This document shows positions 36,136 to 48,879 of a DNA stretch of 64,000 nucleotides, in pieces. Where the stretch lies: NCBI GenBank assembly GCA_028023455.1, contig JAQFVV010006200.1, positions 9,600,521-9,664,520 on the forward strand, in the 5' to 3' direction. The stretch comes from Epiperipatus broadwayi. Taxonomy: Eukaryota > Onychophora > Udeonychophora > Euonychophora > Peripatidae. The stretch's first letter is position 1. Every line of letters starts with the position of its first letter. Both the position numbers and the translations under genes were made by a program. The notes under the pieces are model-generated. The model saw only the letters and a list, made by a program, of their open reading frames with translations, did not search any database and was not told where the DNA came from.

Positions 36136-38588
36136 ATACTACAATAATAGTAAGGTAGCTATGATTATGGTAAAAATTGTATTGAAAACATGTTCAACAT
36201 GAATAAAGCCAATTTTTAAAATAGTATGTCTACCTTTTCTTTATAAATGTTTGAACATTTATAAGTTTAAAATTTATTGGTTTTTATATTTTTCAGATAT
36301 TGTTAAACTATGAGTTTAAAGGACAATATATATATTCGTATGGAGAGGTAACATATATGAGCACATATTTATTATATACGATATATTTTAATACGCATAC
36401 AGTTGTATATATTATTAAAAACATAACTAGAGTTAAAGTAACGTTTTTGTTTTTTTTTTTTGTTTTTCAGTAAAGAGAAAAAAATGGAATCACGCTATAG
36501 AATATAAACTTATAGAGTTAAATAACATAGCCAACCTTTATAATGATTAATTATTAGAAAAAAAGTTTATTAATATCGTATATAAAGCGTATTTATTTTT
36601 AAATTAAACTATTTATCCAACTTCAAAGAGGGAGGCATAATTATATTATCAATTATTTACTGAAAGTTATTATTAAGTCGGACTAAATCCAATCTGTGTT
36701 TTCCCAGAACCTGTGAACGACTAATGTAAAGGTCTATTATATCCTCCGGGCCTATGTCGTTGACCCAAAATAATTGATGGAAAAATATTGCTTTTTTTTT
36801 TTTTTTGTCAATTAGAAATACTAACAATAAATATTAATAGAATATTTTTTTAATGGCTGCAGGTAAATCATATTAATATATTTTAATAGATAAAGAAAAA
36901 AAAAGAGGTAAACTAATGAAAACGAATTTATCGCTTCAAACAATAATTTAATAAAATCAAAATATTAAAGCTAACAAATAAATGTTATCAAAAAGTAGCT
37001 TTGAATTTAATAATGCCGGTGTGTGTGTGCATATGAGTGTGGAATATACTTACTGAAATATACATGCATGCAAACAATCAAATCATTTCTTAGTGCTTCT
37101 AATTTGTACTTCATAGTTTTTAAAGTTATCAAATCAGTGAGAATCAGTAGAAGATTTAGACTGACTTTCCTCGTTATATATATATATTATAGATCAAACC
37201 TCCATTCTTTAAATGGATAAGGTCTAAAATACCTGCATCTTTCTATGAATATGGTAACCTTTTTTTTTTTACATAAATGATGTAATTGTGCACAAGCTAA
37301 TTTTAACACATAAGTGCATTTATAATCAAATACATATATATAGTATTAAACTTTTTTTAATGTAAATTACCAATATTTCGCAATAGACGAAAATAGTTTC
37401 TATCCATAATTGAATACCCAATAGAATATATCTCGCACTTAAGAAATATATTCTCAGCAATTGAAAATTCCACTCTATACTTCCAGAAAATTACGTAATC
37501 TTTATATCTATATATTCCTTATGTGTAAGATATATGGTTTATTGGCTATTGAAATAAGATAGAAATTGTCTCTATCTATTGCAAAATGTTTATAAATTAG
37601 CATAAAAAAGATTGAATACTGTACGTACATTATGAATATATTTAAGCTTTAAAATCAGCTAATACATGATTGTGGTATTTATAGAAAGCCTGACTATCAG
37701 GTTTGTGGAAAGATTAGTGTTTAAACCTATAGCTCACCTGAAGAATGGAGTCAATGATATATATATATATATATATATATTGCAATAGAGGTTAGTATGA
37801 CCTGATATATACCTATAAAAAATAATAGCTACATTCTGCATTTTTATGAGCATTTATATCACGAAGATGCTTACCTATAAATATATAAAATAGTAGTTTT
37901 GATATCAAATATGTTATACTATCAATAACATGTATAAAAATGATGAAAAGGATAAATGATAATCACAAAGTATGACAAAAGTAGAAAAATTAAAATCTTT
38001 ATTATATTTAATAATTGTGAAAATAAACTTTATTTAATAATTGTAAAAATAATTTTTCATCAAAAATAAAAATAAGAAGGAAGTCATGTCAGACGTCTTT
38101 AAAGATTTTAAAGCTAACCCTTGAAAAAGATGAGATATTCTGAATGTGAACTGCAATCACTGTACCTAAAAAATATATCAATTTGATCAACTGAATAAGT
38201 TGTGTTCAGCCAATTTTGTTGTGTTGAGTTTACCATTTGATTTATTTAAATTTAAAAAGCAATTTTATTTATACAACTAATACTTTTCTAAAATTAAATG
38301 TAATAGCATATATAAGGGATTTAACCCACTGAAGAAGAAGCTGTCAGTAGTAACCAAAAACAAATCAAATTAATCTAGGCCTAGTACTTTTGAGGTTTTC
38401 CCTCATATTCATGGCCAAAATAGATAATTAAGTCAAGGCTTAAAATGTAGGCTTATTTTTTCATTTATGTAGTCTTCAGTTTCAATAAAATTTGCAACAA
38501 AAACAAATTATTTTCTATCACATTTATTTAAAATATTTTTAAGACTATTAAAAATATCAAGTTTTTAAATTGTTAAAATATTAGCATT
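36136..38588. other. AT-rich region with one G/C-richer island
   Basis: 36,676-36,775 stands out: CCTGTGAACGACTAATG and CCTCCGGGCCTATGTCGTTG form a non-coding island of unknown origin. (AT)n at 37,758-37,780. No gene seen. Confidence 0.4.
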
Positions 38589-38668
38589 ATAGTGAGAAAT
38601 AAAAAAATGATTTTAATCTGAGCCTTCACTAATGTGAAGGTAGAAACTGTTTTTGTATCTCACTATAG
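38589..38668. repeat. Small inverted repeat with central hairpin
   Basis: TATAGTGAGA near 38,590 and TCTCACTATA near 38,658 are inverted. The centre has a perfect hairpin CCTTCAC-TAAT-GTGAAGG followed by TAGAAAC. Short, single copy, function unknown. Confidence 0.5.
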
Positions 38669-40564
38669 GTGTTTTTAATTCTTAAAGAAAGCATTAGTAA
38701 TTATAAATAGAAATTATAATTTATATTTATTAATAAAAATATCATTGAAATAAACAAAAATATATTTGAAATGGGAAAAAAACTTCCAAAATAAATAAAA
38801 ACTTATCTTTCATCTTGAAAAATATATTGTAATAAATCTTATTAAATTGTGTAAAGAATGGCTGAATTTAGAGCTGTTTTTATTCTCTGATTATATCTGA
38901 CATCTAGGAACAAACATAAGAACTAAATTTTAGATTCATTATCATTAAAAATTGTATTGACTAATGACTATTACAAATTAATATTAATATAGAATAGAAC
39001 CATTGCAAGCAAAATGGAGCAAGCAGTGGTCCTCTGTTTTTTGTCTAAAGAGAATTTAGAAAGGCTAAATATTAACAGAATAATTATCATAGAAAAAATA
39101 ATATTTATTAATTTATATAAAATTATAAAAAAAGTTTGTGATTTTAACAAATTATTCTTAATATTCTGGCTTTTGATTTCATCAATGAGATTTTAGATTT
39201 TTAAGGTAACTGATGGTTGAATACATGCATTTTTCTAGCTTTGAATCCTTAATATTTTCTGATAATAGCAAAATCTAGAAATTAGTCTGGTGATGCAAAT
39301 ATAATAGCTCTATCACCTAGTACCCATTGATTATTTAAGGTTTCATTGGGTGACTCTAGATTAAAACAAAAAGAGTTGCTCTTAAAGACATTACTTTGTC
39401 TTCAAATCAATTACAAATTGTTGGTAAAACAGATGTTGCCTTATTCAAATTCAGATTTGAAAATATTTTTATGGTCACAATTCTGCTATTTATTTAAACT
39501 ATACTTTATTTATTCATTAATTTCTCTAATATGGTGATCGATCAACAATAGTCATGGGAGAATTTAGCTGTTACCAATCACCAATATTCATATACTCATT
39601 TATAGGTTTTAAAGAGCAGCTCTATTCATTTTACTCTGGAATCAGCTATTGTAAAGTTAAATGGATTCGAGATGATATCATGTTATAATATTTTAATTCA
39701 TAGACTAGTTTCTTGACTTTCCCTTCATTAGCGAGATTCGTAATTGAAATCTAAAACTAATGTGCTTATTCATTTAACAGCCATCTTTTGCTACTTTTAT
39801 GCTATTCAAGAAAATGATCTAAAATTTAAAAAAGTTAAACTTTTAAGTCAAACTAATTTTGTTACATAGTTATGTCAGTAACTTGCCAAATCAGTTTCTA
39901 TACATTTTAGAATCTGAGTTTTTATCTAATTGTAGGTTCTACCTATACTTTGACTAGGAAGATTAATATAAACAGCAATGCCATAGAATTTCTTATGTGC
40001 TTTACTTGTATGTTTATATGAGCAGTTCTCTTCACTCTACTATAAAACCAACAATAACAAAGACCAAAAACAAAAACTTGTTTACGAGCATATATATTAT
40101 AACACTATCCCATCTGATGACCATTGCTTAGTCAGACTTATACCAAATGGCTTTAGAATAGAGTGAAAAAATGGCAATTAGTTAGTATGAAAGTATATTA
40201 GATGCTTCATAGAAATACATGGGTAAAATAATCAAAATTGTCATACTCTGTCTTATCATGCCCAATGAGATTTATTATATACAAAATAAGTAACATGTTA
40301 AATGCTGAATCCAACAACTTTATTATTAGATAGCATACAAAATAAAAATACAATTTAAATTTGTTGATTTACCACATGTTAACATTAAAGCAATTTTCTT
40401 CTTCCCCATATAAAATGACAGTTCACATTTTGACAAAAAATAAAAACAAACACTCAACAAAAAATAATTAAAATATAAAGTGAATAATAAAACCATAAAT
40501 TTTGTAATAAAGATGAAATCATGTAGTAAAATTCCTCAAATTAAAAACAAACAAACTTATTTTC
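38669..40564. other. AT-rich region; possible FB relic near 39,700
   Basis: 39,700-39,755 reads ATAGACTAGTTTCTTGACTT then CCCTTCATTAGCGAGA, recalling the FB core (CAGACTAGTTTCTGGCTTGT, TTCGTCAGTGAGG). The match is weak and the arms are absent. No gene seen elsewhere. Confidence 0.35.
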
Positions 40565-42430
40565 ATATGTGATGTGATGTACTATGGCTTCTCCTTAAAT
40601 AGAGTCATGAATCTTTCAGCAATTATACCCAGAGAAACCTGTTAGCCACTTTATTTTTCATTCCCCATTCTAAGTTTCCCCATATTCTGCTTCATCACAT
40701 TTCCACAACATAATCTTTACCAACTCTATGATCTTTATATTTAAATCCCCCTTATCTTTCCCCACACCCAGCATAAAAACCAATAATCCACTTTCTGTAT
40801 AATCACTTTTTTCATATTTATTCTTCCATAACTTCATTATTTGTACCCTTTCTGTTTTCAAGCATTTACATTCAATTAACAGATGCCTAATATTTTCTAT
40901 TCCTTCCTTACACAATTTACAGACTAAATCACCCATATTTTTCCATTTACATGTATATTCTCTTATTGCTAAAGATCCTGTTCGAGCCTTAAACAATAAA
41001 CTACTTTCCTTACTATTATCATATATTAACTAGCACTTAATATTCTGTTTACTTCTATATATATTTAAACTCTTTTTACTCTCCATACTAGTTCTCCATC
41101 TCTCTAACTCCCTATTCTTTATTAATAAATCTATTCTTTTATCCCATTCCTTACTACTATAACACTCAACAATCCTCCTAACACAATCATCCCATATTTT
41201 GTACAAATATACTGATATAAATTTTTTATCCAAATCTTTTGCATATCGCATTACTTTCTCACCCATCTTGTTGCCTGCCCTTTACTTGTAACCCAATTAA
41301 ATACTATTTTGGCATTCTTTTATTATCCATAAACTGCAATCTACCAAACATTTTCATTTTACTTTTTGCATCCCTCATATTAAAACTTGACCATCCCATT
41401 TCTTCTTGAATTGCCTCTGTTGCTATCCATACATCTGCACCCAATGCATGTCTTCCTACTTCCCTTTGTATTTTTCCTAAATAATCTAATACCCCTTTAC
41501 TAATACATAACATATCATACCATATGTTAACTCTGCTATTGCATCTCCCTTCCATATAATTCTAGCTACATCATATTTATTATATGAAAACACTGTTAAT
41601 TTCTTTATCAATCTCTTTCTTTTCTTTGCTTCATTTATCAATTTTTTCTCCCATTCATTCAAACAATTTTTCTGATTATTTAAAATAATTCCCAAATAAC
41701 TATATTTATCCATCACACTTAACTTTATATCACCCAATAAAAATTCTACATCTTCTCTTTCCTCAGTATTAACCATCATTATATTTGATTTTTCATCACT
41801 AAATTTAATCCCCATCTTTTTACCCACCCTTGCACATGTCCTCAGCATAACTTCCATATCTTCTCTTCTTTCTGTACACAAAACATTATATCATCTGCAA
41901 AAAAAAAAAGACCTGACAAAATATATACTCCATTATCACCTATTAACGGTATCTCTATCCCTCTTCCTAATCTTTCTATTGTCTTTCCATTTCACTCAAA
42001 TACAACAAAAACAAAATAGGTGACATATGGCATAGTTGCCTTAGTCCCACCTCATTTTTAACTTTAACTGATTCTATATTCTCTGACATATATAGTAATC
42101 ATTTTCATATAATTTCTTAATAATATCGACTAAAGCTTCCCCCATTCCCAAATTTGCTAAACTTATCGATAATTTATTTCTATTTACTCTATCATATGCC
42201 TTCTCTATATCTATAAAACTCATATATAACTGTCTACCCGAATTCCTATTTATGTCCATAAGTTGTGTAACTACAAATAAACTATTTCCTATATGCCTAT
42301 CTAATCTAAAACCTCCTTGCATTTCCCCACTACATTATTCCTTTCTATCCATTTTACAACTCTTCTAGACACCATATATGAGAAAACTTTATATAAAACT
42401 GATGTTACCGCTATTGGTCTATAATTATTT
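40565..42430 (-). pseudogene. LINE-B: 5'-truncated non-LTR retrotransposon
   Basis: Minus-strand frames cover the RT from the fingers to the C-terminus: MQGGFRLDRHIGNSLFVVTQ and FIDIEKAYDRVNRNKL (42,322-42,074), the catalytic FADD (rc of 41,895 region, in frame with the poly-F codons), SNIMMVNTEERED and KYSYLGIIL (41,881-41,486), then the thumb and a CCHC-type end C-x2-C-x8-H-x4-C reading CKLCKEGIENIRHLLIEC (40,996-40,670). FADD is intact but a one-base loss follows it, and further frameshifts separate the pieces. The 3' tail is (GATGTGAT)-like, at 40,565-40,581. The 5' end (42,430) abuts the 3' tail of LINE-A. C-terminal CCHC fingers of this spacing occur in several non-LTR clades; I do not assign one. 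Confidence 0.85.
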
Positions 42431-45160
42431 GATGTGATGATGTGATGTGATGTATTGTAGCTTTTTCTTAAATGAAGTCAAGAATCTCTCAGCAATTATA
42501 CTAAGAAAAATTTGTTAGCTACTTAATTTTACATTCCCCAGTCTAAGTTTTCCCATATTCTGTTCCATCCCATTTCCACAACATAATCTTTGTCAACTCT
42601 ACAGCCTTTATATCTAAATACCCCTTATCTTTTTCCAAATCTAGCATAAAAAACAATCTACTTTCTGTATAATCACTTTTTTCATATTTATTCTTCCATA
42701 ACTTCATTATATGTGCCCTTTCTGTTTTCAAGCATTTACATTCAATTAACAGATGCCTAATATTTTCTATTCCTTCCTTACATAATTTACAGACTAAATC
42801 ACCCATATTTTTCCATTTACATGTATATTCTCTTGTTGCTAAAGATCCTGTTTGAGCCTTAAACAATAAACTACTTTCCTTACTATTATCATATATTAAC
42901 TTGCACCTAATATTCTGTTTATTTCTATATATATTTAAACTCTTTTTACTCTCCATACTAGTTCTCCATCTCTCTAACTCCCTATTCTTTATTAATAAAT
43001 CTATTCTTTTATCCCATTCCTTACCACTATAACACTCAACAATCCTCCTAACACAATCATCCCATCTTTTGTACAAATATACTGATATAAATTCTTTATC
43101 CAAATCTTTTGCATACCGTATTACCTTTCTCACCCATCTTGTTGCCTGCCCTTTACTCATAACCCAATTAAATACTATTTTGGCTATTCTTTTATTATCC
43201 ATAAACTGCAATCTACCAAACATTTTCATTTTACTTTTTGCATCTCTCATATGAAAACTTGACCATCCCATTTCTCCTTGAATTGCCTCCCTTGCTGTCC
43301 ATATATCTGCATCCAATGCATGTCTTCCTACTTCCCTTTGAAATTTTTCTAAGTAATTTAATACCATATTACTAACATATAATGCATCATTACCATATGT
43401 TAACCCTGCTACTGCAACTCCTTTCCATATAATTCTAGCTACATCATATTTATTATATGAAAACACTGTTAATTTCTTTATCAATCTCTTTCTTTTCTTT
43501 GCTTCATTTATCAATTTTTTCTCCAATTCATCCAAATAATTTTTCTGATTACTTAAAATAATTCCCAAATAACTATATCTATTCACCACACTTAACTTAA
43601 TATCTCCCAACAAAAATTCTACATCTTCTCTTTCCCCAGTATTAACCATCATTATATTTGATTTTTTTTTCACTAAATTTAATCTCCATCTCTTTACTCA
43701 CCCTTGCACATGTCCTCAACATAACTTCCATATCTTCTCTTCTTTCCGCACACAAAAATATATCATCAAAAAAAAAAGACCTGACAAAATATATACTTCC
43801 TTACTACCTATTAATGGCATCTCTATCCCTCTTCTTAATCTTTCTATTGCTCTTTCCATTTCACTCAAATACAATACTAACAAAATAGGTGTCATAGAGC
43901 ATACTTGCCTTAGTCCCACCCCATTTTTAATTATTTTAACTGATTCTATATATATATATATATATATAATTTTCATATAATTTCTTAATAATATCTACTA
44001 AAGCTCTATCCATTCCCAAATTTACTAAACTTATCCATAATCTATTTCTATTTACTTTATCATATGCCTTCTCTATATCTATAAAACTCATATATAACTG
44101 TTTACCTGAATTCCTACTCATATCCATAAGTTGTGTAACTACAAATAAACTATCTCTTATATGCCTATCTAATCTAAAACCTCCTTGCATTTCCCTCACT
44201 ACATTATTCCCTTCCATCCATTTTACAACTTTTGTAGCCATCATATATGAAAAAGCTTTATATAAAACTGATGTTACTACTATCGGTCTATAATTATTTA
44301 GTTTTCTATGATCCTTACCCTTTCCTTTAAATAATAATGTTACTCTTGTATTACTCCAACTACTTGGGAAAACTCTATTCTGTGCCATCTTATTAAACAA
44401 GATAATAACTTTACTTTTGCCCTATATCCTAAATTCATTACCATCTCTGCTGCCCATCCATCTAAATCTCTTGCCTTTCCACTTTTCAATTTCTTCTCTA
44501 CCTCATTCAATTCATTTTCTGAAAACCTAATATTTCCCTTACTATATGCTTTCATGTTTTCTATCACTCTATCATTCACATCTAACATCTTTTCTATATT
44601 CATTACATATCTATTTAAGATTCTCCCTAAATCTTCTCTAGAGCTACACTCTATTCCCTCATCATCTAGTAATACTATCTCTTTCTCCCCTACATTTCTC
44701 TTTTTAATATAATTCCACATTTTTTTATTCCCATCTCTTCCACTTTTATTAATATCCTCCAACAATTTACTATTCAATTTCATTCTCTCTCTATAATTAT
44801 CTATTTTAGTCAACTTCTTCTTTTCTAAGTACTTTTCCCATTTAGCATTAACATCTTTTTCATTTTTCTTGTTCTTAATAGCACACTTATATTCTCTGCA
44901 TGCTTCTTTCCTCTCTTTTACACTTTTACTAATTCTCACTTTTTATTACTTTTATTCTTCTGAATATTCTCACCTAAAACCATATTTGCCATTTTTTCTA
45001 CTTCTTTACACCAGTCCTTATACTCATCCCCAACCCACTCTTCCATGATTTCTTCAACTTGTATTTTATACTCTTCCAACTTATTCTTATCATTCAATAT
45101 CCATCTACATCTTTCACTATTATTTCTACTTTTATTTCTATTCTCCATCACATTACTAAC
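42431..45160 (-). pseudogene. LINE-A: longer copy of the same non-LTR retrotransposon
   Basis: Five minus-strand frames in order: 45,160-44,936 (NDKNKLEEYKIQVEEIMEEW), 44,939-44,340 (coiled, KR-rich, then KLKSGKARDLDGWAAEM, the usual lead-in to the RT), 44,400-43,936 (SSWSNTRVTLLFKGKGKDHR, LNNYRPIVVTS, FIDIEKAYDKVN), 43,976-43,716, and 43,673-42,543 (376 codons to the C-terminal CCHC finger). The catalytic FADD is destroyed: LINE-B reads poly-T then GCAGATGAT, while here four bases including GCA are lost, shifting the frame. A second shift lies in the A run near 43,665. No endonuclease domain remains; the 5' end meets an FB fragment at about 45,160. The 3' tail at 42,431-42,455 is a GATGTGATGATGTGATGTGA repeat. 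Confidence 0.88.
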
Positions 45161-45161
45161 C

Positions 45162-45270
45162 ATTTCCATACAGTAATGCCACCTACTGCAAGCTGCAGTA
45201 ACCAATGGATGCAAATTGTCACTCTTTTAATAGCTTGTGTAAGTATAAGAAATTGTGATCATGTAATATT
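45162..45270 (+). mobile_element. FB element copy 4, partial
   Basis: TTTCCATACAGTAATGCCAC through GTAACCAATGGATGC matches the FB left arm without its first bases. It then jumps to the outer terminus AGCTTGTGTAAGTATAAGAA and GTGATCATGTAAT. The LINE-A 5' junction lies exactly at its left edge. A stray FB terminus (TATCACATGATCAC) lies at 45,439-45,453. Confidence 0.7.
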
Positions 45271-45974
45271 TATATATGAATAAACAATTAAAAAAATATA
45301 ATAAGCAAGCGAATCAAAGTTTTTTACTTTTAATGAAATATAGTCAATGATGATTTCCCTGTGTGGGCAGTTTGCTGATAGAGCTTCAGATTAAATTGCA
45401 AATGATTTCTGGATTGAAGTTCAACATGTGATATTCAAGTATCACATGATCACTTTAAAAATTAACCATTTAATTATATTTAATAATGAATTGATTAATA
45501 AAAAAACATGATAGAAACCTTAGCTTACACAATACAGGAAAATACTCTATTTATTCTAGTCCAATGGTATCATCTATTGCCAACAATAACCAATATATAT
45601 ATATATATATATTGAAACAAGAACGATGTTTCACATGTATATTTATTCTAAGAGTTAGTTACCCTTCCACCTTAAAAAACAGCAGATGTATAAAAAAGTT
45701 TAGTTTATGACATTACAAGAAAATTATTATTTTCTATAATTGAGAAAAGAAAATAATAAAGAAAATCATTATTGATTTTATAGTTTTGGATTATGATATA
45801 ATTTAAATATATCACATATTTATTTAAAGCTGGCATGTATTAAATTGATTACATTTTTAATTTTTGGATGTTTTCGAATAAAGTGTAATAATCACTTGAG
45901 GCAAAGTTAGTAAATTGAAAAACATGGCTTAATTCTTATGATTTCTTATCTATCCCACTAAAAAAGTAGATTAT
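45271..45974. other. AT-rich spacer, no gene seen
   Basis: (AT)n at 45,595-45,613; nothing else apart from the FB end noted at 45,439. Confidence 0.5.
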
Positions 45975-46080
45975 CCAATCATTATGAAGAGAAAGGCAAT
46001 CGGGCTTAAATGAGAGCAGTATGCAAATTAGGTACAGTGGGAAAGGCTGCTTAATCAATTCACAGGTGAGAATATAAATA
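45975..46080 (+). promoter_or_regulatory. CCAAT / octamer / TATA promoter-like cluster
   Basis: CCAAT at 45,975-45,979, an octamer ATGCAAAT at 46,021-46,028 and TATAAATA at 46,073-46,080 occur in the order and spacing of a Pol II promoter. Downstream, to 46,480, there is no readable gene, so it may be a transposon promoter or a non-coding transcript start. Confidence 0.25.
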
Positions 46081-46474
46081 GTCAAGTTGGAAGTTCAGAG
46101 GCAGATTAGATTGGATTTTTAAAGTGTATGTTTAAAGAAGATTTTTTTTATTTTTTGAGAAAAAGATAGTAAGAAAAGCGAAGAATTAAAAAGTTAAAAT
46201 TCTTATTTAAGTGTTACTCAACTCTGACTTTCTTCACCTTGGAATATAACCTTTACAACTACTGTTAATAATGGAAAAAGAAAACATTATTAACGAAAAC
46301 ATAGCGATGGAGGGCTAACGTAACCACTTTTCCTCTCCATTCTAAGCCATGATTTTTCTAGATTTGCCTGGATAGACATGATAGAAAGGAAATAATGCCA
46401 TTCAGCTGAAATGCGATGACCCTTTTTTGAAGCGACAACTGGATAAATGAAGGTAATGATTTTATAAAAATATT
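46081..46474. other. Unassigned sequence downstream of the promoter-like cluster
   Basis: Moderately complex, non-coding by eye. AGTTCAGAGGCAGATTAGAT (about 46,091) would be near a start site if the TATA motif is used. Confidence 0.3.
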
Positions 46475-46630
46475 CGATATATGTTTTTTAAAAGACAAGA
46501 CAAAACATATTTCTTAAACTAAAATTATATGTGTTTTTTAAAAGATAAACAAAAATATGTGTTTTTAAAAGATAAACAAATGTATTTCTTAAACTAAAAT
46601 TATATATGTTTCAAAAGACAAATAAAACAT
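46475..46630. repeat. Minisatellite of degenerate 45-60 bp units
   Basis: ATGTGTTTTTTAAAAGATAA-type units recur three to four times, alternating with TTTCTTAAACTAAAATTATA (46,510 and 46,586). An (AT)n tract follows at 46,644-46,664. Confidence 0.7.
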
Positions 46631-46739
46631 CTTTATTATGAATATATATATATATATATATATAAAGAATTATTAATAAATGTAGCTGCATGAAAATACG
46701 TTTGTTACTGGAAAATTATGAATGAAACTAAAATTATGA

Positions 46740-47180
46740 AAATCATTTATTCGTGATAAAGTATAAATGAAATACTATATGGACTCTAAATGCTTATCTG
46801 CATATTGATATAAAATTACAAATGCTTAATACTTACCTGAATATTAATTTTGTGGGAGTAATTTAAACTACATTACTGGATTTGATAAATTTAATGAAAT
46901 ACTATATGGACTCTAAATGCTCATCTGCATGTTGACATAAAATGACCAATGCTTAATGCTCATCTGAATATTGATTTTGTGGAAAGAAAGTAATAAAACT
47001 TATGCACATAGATGCACATTTACACTGACTGGACTATGAATAGTCCACAAACCAAGATTTGTTCACGTTACTTGCTTGATAAATAGAATAAAATAATGTA
47101 CTATAAAAATTACAAATGCTTACATGAATTTCGACTGTATACAAAGAAAATAATGAAACTTATGAGAACCAATGTACATT
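46740..47180. repeat. Minisatellite, three units of about 125-170 bp
   Basis: Units share GAAATACTATATGGACTCTA (about 46,768 and 46,895), AATGCTTATCTGCATATTGA, and CTGAATATTAATTTTGTGG. A third unit from about 47,095 keeps ACAAATGCTTACATGAAT and AAAGAAAATAATGAAACTTA but is more diverged. Confidence 0.7.
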
Positions 47181-47344
47181 GATACTTGGCTGAATTATAG
47201 AAACCTTACAGATCTGGAGTAGCTCATCTTACCTATTTACTTACCTAAAAAGATGTGGAATACAGAGTGGAAAATATTCATGCAGGATTGGTAGACTTCT
47301 ACTAGATAAAAGACTCTTTGAATCCTTTACCTAAGATACATCAA

Positions 47345-47515
47345 AATGAGCCTTCATTTGAAATGAAGGATGAACTTTATTAAAATGAACTGCAAATGAA
47401 CTATTGATCAACAAACTACTTCTAACCTTTTCATAAATGAAATGAAAATGAGTCATCACATGGATAGGAATGAACTTTATTAGAACTTGCAAATTAATTG
47501 TTATTCAATAAAATT
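47345..47515. repeat. Two-unit tandem repeat of about 100 bp
   Basis: AAAATGAGCC and AAAATGAGTC units, each followed by ATGAACTTTATTA and AACT(T)GCAAA, repeat once. Confidence 0.55.
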
Positions 47516-47589
47516 ATTGTTACTAAAAATTAAATTTAGTTATCCAGTTGTCCAATTCTATTTTGTTTTTATTGCATCACTCATCAGTC

Positions 47590-47890
47590 ATTTCACTTGT
47601 TCTTGAGAATCTCATGCCTTCTGAGCTATGTCTGGCATAACTAGACCTAGGTAAATCAGGTTGTAGTGAGATGGAACTCTAGTGGCGCCGTTTGGAAAAC
47701 CAAACATATAAATGTCTAGATGCTTCCAGCCTCTATGGTACTACATCCTCTGATGAGCAGGAAATATTGTTGTAGGGGGGGGGTTAACATCTGCATTGGG
47801 TAATGCCAATTAATAGTTCCTTCCTGCAACATGCTCATCAGGAAATTGTTATAACTGAAGTAATAAAAGGGTTGTGTGGTGGTCCGGTTA
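47590..47890. other. G/C-richer non-coding island with inverted repeat
   Basis: Contains CTAGTGGCGCCGTTTGG (47,682), a G9 run (about 47,777), and CTGATGAGCAGG (47,751) inverted against CATGCTCATCAG (about 47,830). It ends in an (AT)n tract at 47,893-47,914. The complexity suggests a mobile-element remnant; the family is not recognised. Confidence 0.4.
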
Positions 47891-47914
47891 CAATATATAT
47901 ATATATATATATAT

Positions 47915-48879
47915 TAGATCATAATAATTATTCAAGCAAATTGATTTGGATTCAAAACATTAAAATGTTTTGGAATTTCAAATGGGTAATTTGATAATTA
48001 AAAAAGTTTACAGGATGGCTTCTAGATGTAAGGTTCATTGTACTTTTTAAAAATCCAGGTGTATTAGATCCAAAAGATCTGAGTTCAAGCCTTTCACTGA
48101 TGAAAACCTAAGTCAAAAGCAGTTTAGAGATATGTAAAGAATAGCACTGGCTATAAATTTAATAGTATAATACTATCATATAATATCCATTGGTTAATAA
48201 ACTTATAGTAGTGGAAACAATGGAGTAGAATGAAAGGAATTTGCTTCTGTAAAATTAATGATTACTAAACAAAAAAGTTTATTAACAAATAAAATCAATA
48301 GGCCACCTCAGCAATATTTATTGTCAAAATCTGACTTAGTCAAATATTCAGCTGTATTCAAATCACACAATTAGAGAAAAGATTTTACTATTAACTGAAA
48401 GGAGATTCTGTTTCTGTTTGAGGTCTTAAAGAAACCTAGGAAAGCAAATTCCTAATATCTACTCCATATGTTCTTATTATTGTAGCTGCTATTACTAAAT
48501 GATTATGTGCTACTCACCAACACGAGGCAGTTTTTTTTACCTCCGAGTTTAAGATCAAAAAGCACTGTGGTCTTTTTTTATTTTGTGTTGGGTTTTTTTT
48601 GAAGGTAGGATAAATGTGTGTGTGAATGACTTTTTATAGACAATTGTAATTGTGGCAGACAAATATAAATTATAGTCCTTATTCCCAAGACACTGAAAAC
48701 ACACCAGCTAAGGGAGCAGTTGGTGGAAAATAAGAATTTTCGGATTGTAGATACTGACTGCCTTTCGATGATGACTTTTTATTTAGGTTCCCTGACAACT
48801 GCAGATTTTTTTTCAAGTTAAGGAAATTTATAAATTATAAGAAAGGCTAATAAATGTTAAATGGGACATGATTTCACTT
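47915..48879. other. AT-rich region with a weak tRNA-like B box
   Basis: GATCTGAGTTCAAGCC at about 48,079 followed by TTTCACTGATGAAAACC resembles a SINE B-box region; no A box is seen. No gene. Confidence 0.35.

Noticed and set aside
43069-43888. Plus-strand frames opposite LINE-A
   Set aside because: Antisense shadows of the long minus-strand RT frame.
44936-45214. 92-codon frame starting MHPLVTAAC as a single protein
   Set aside because: Its first residues come from the FB fragment and the rest from the LINE, so the join is an insertion boundary, not a fusion gene.
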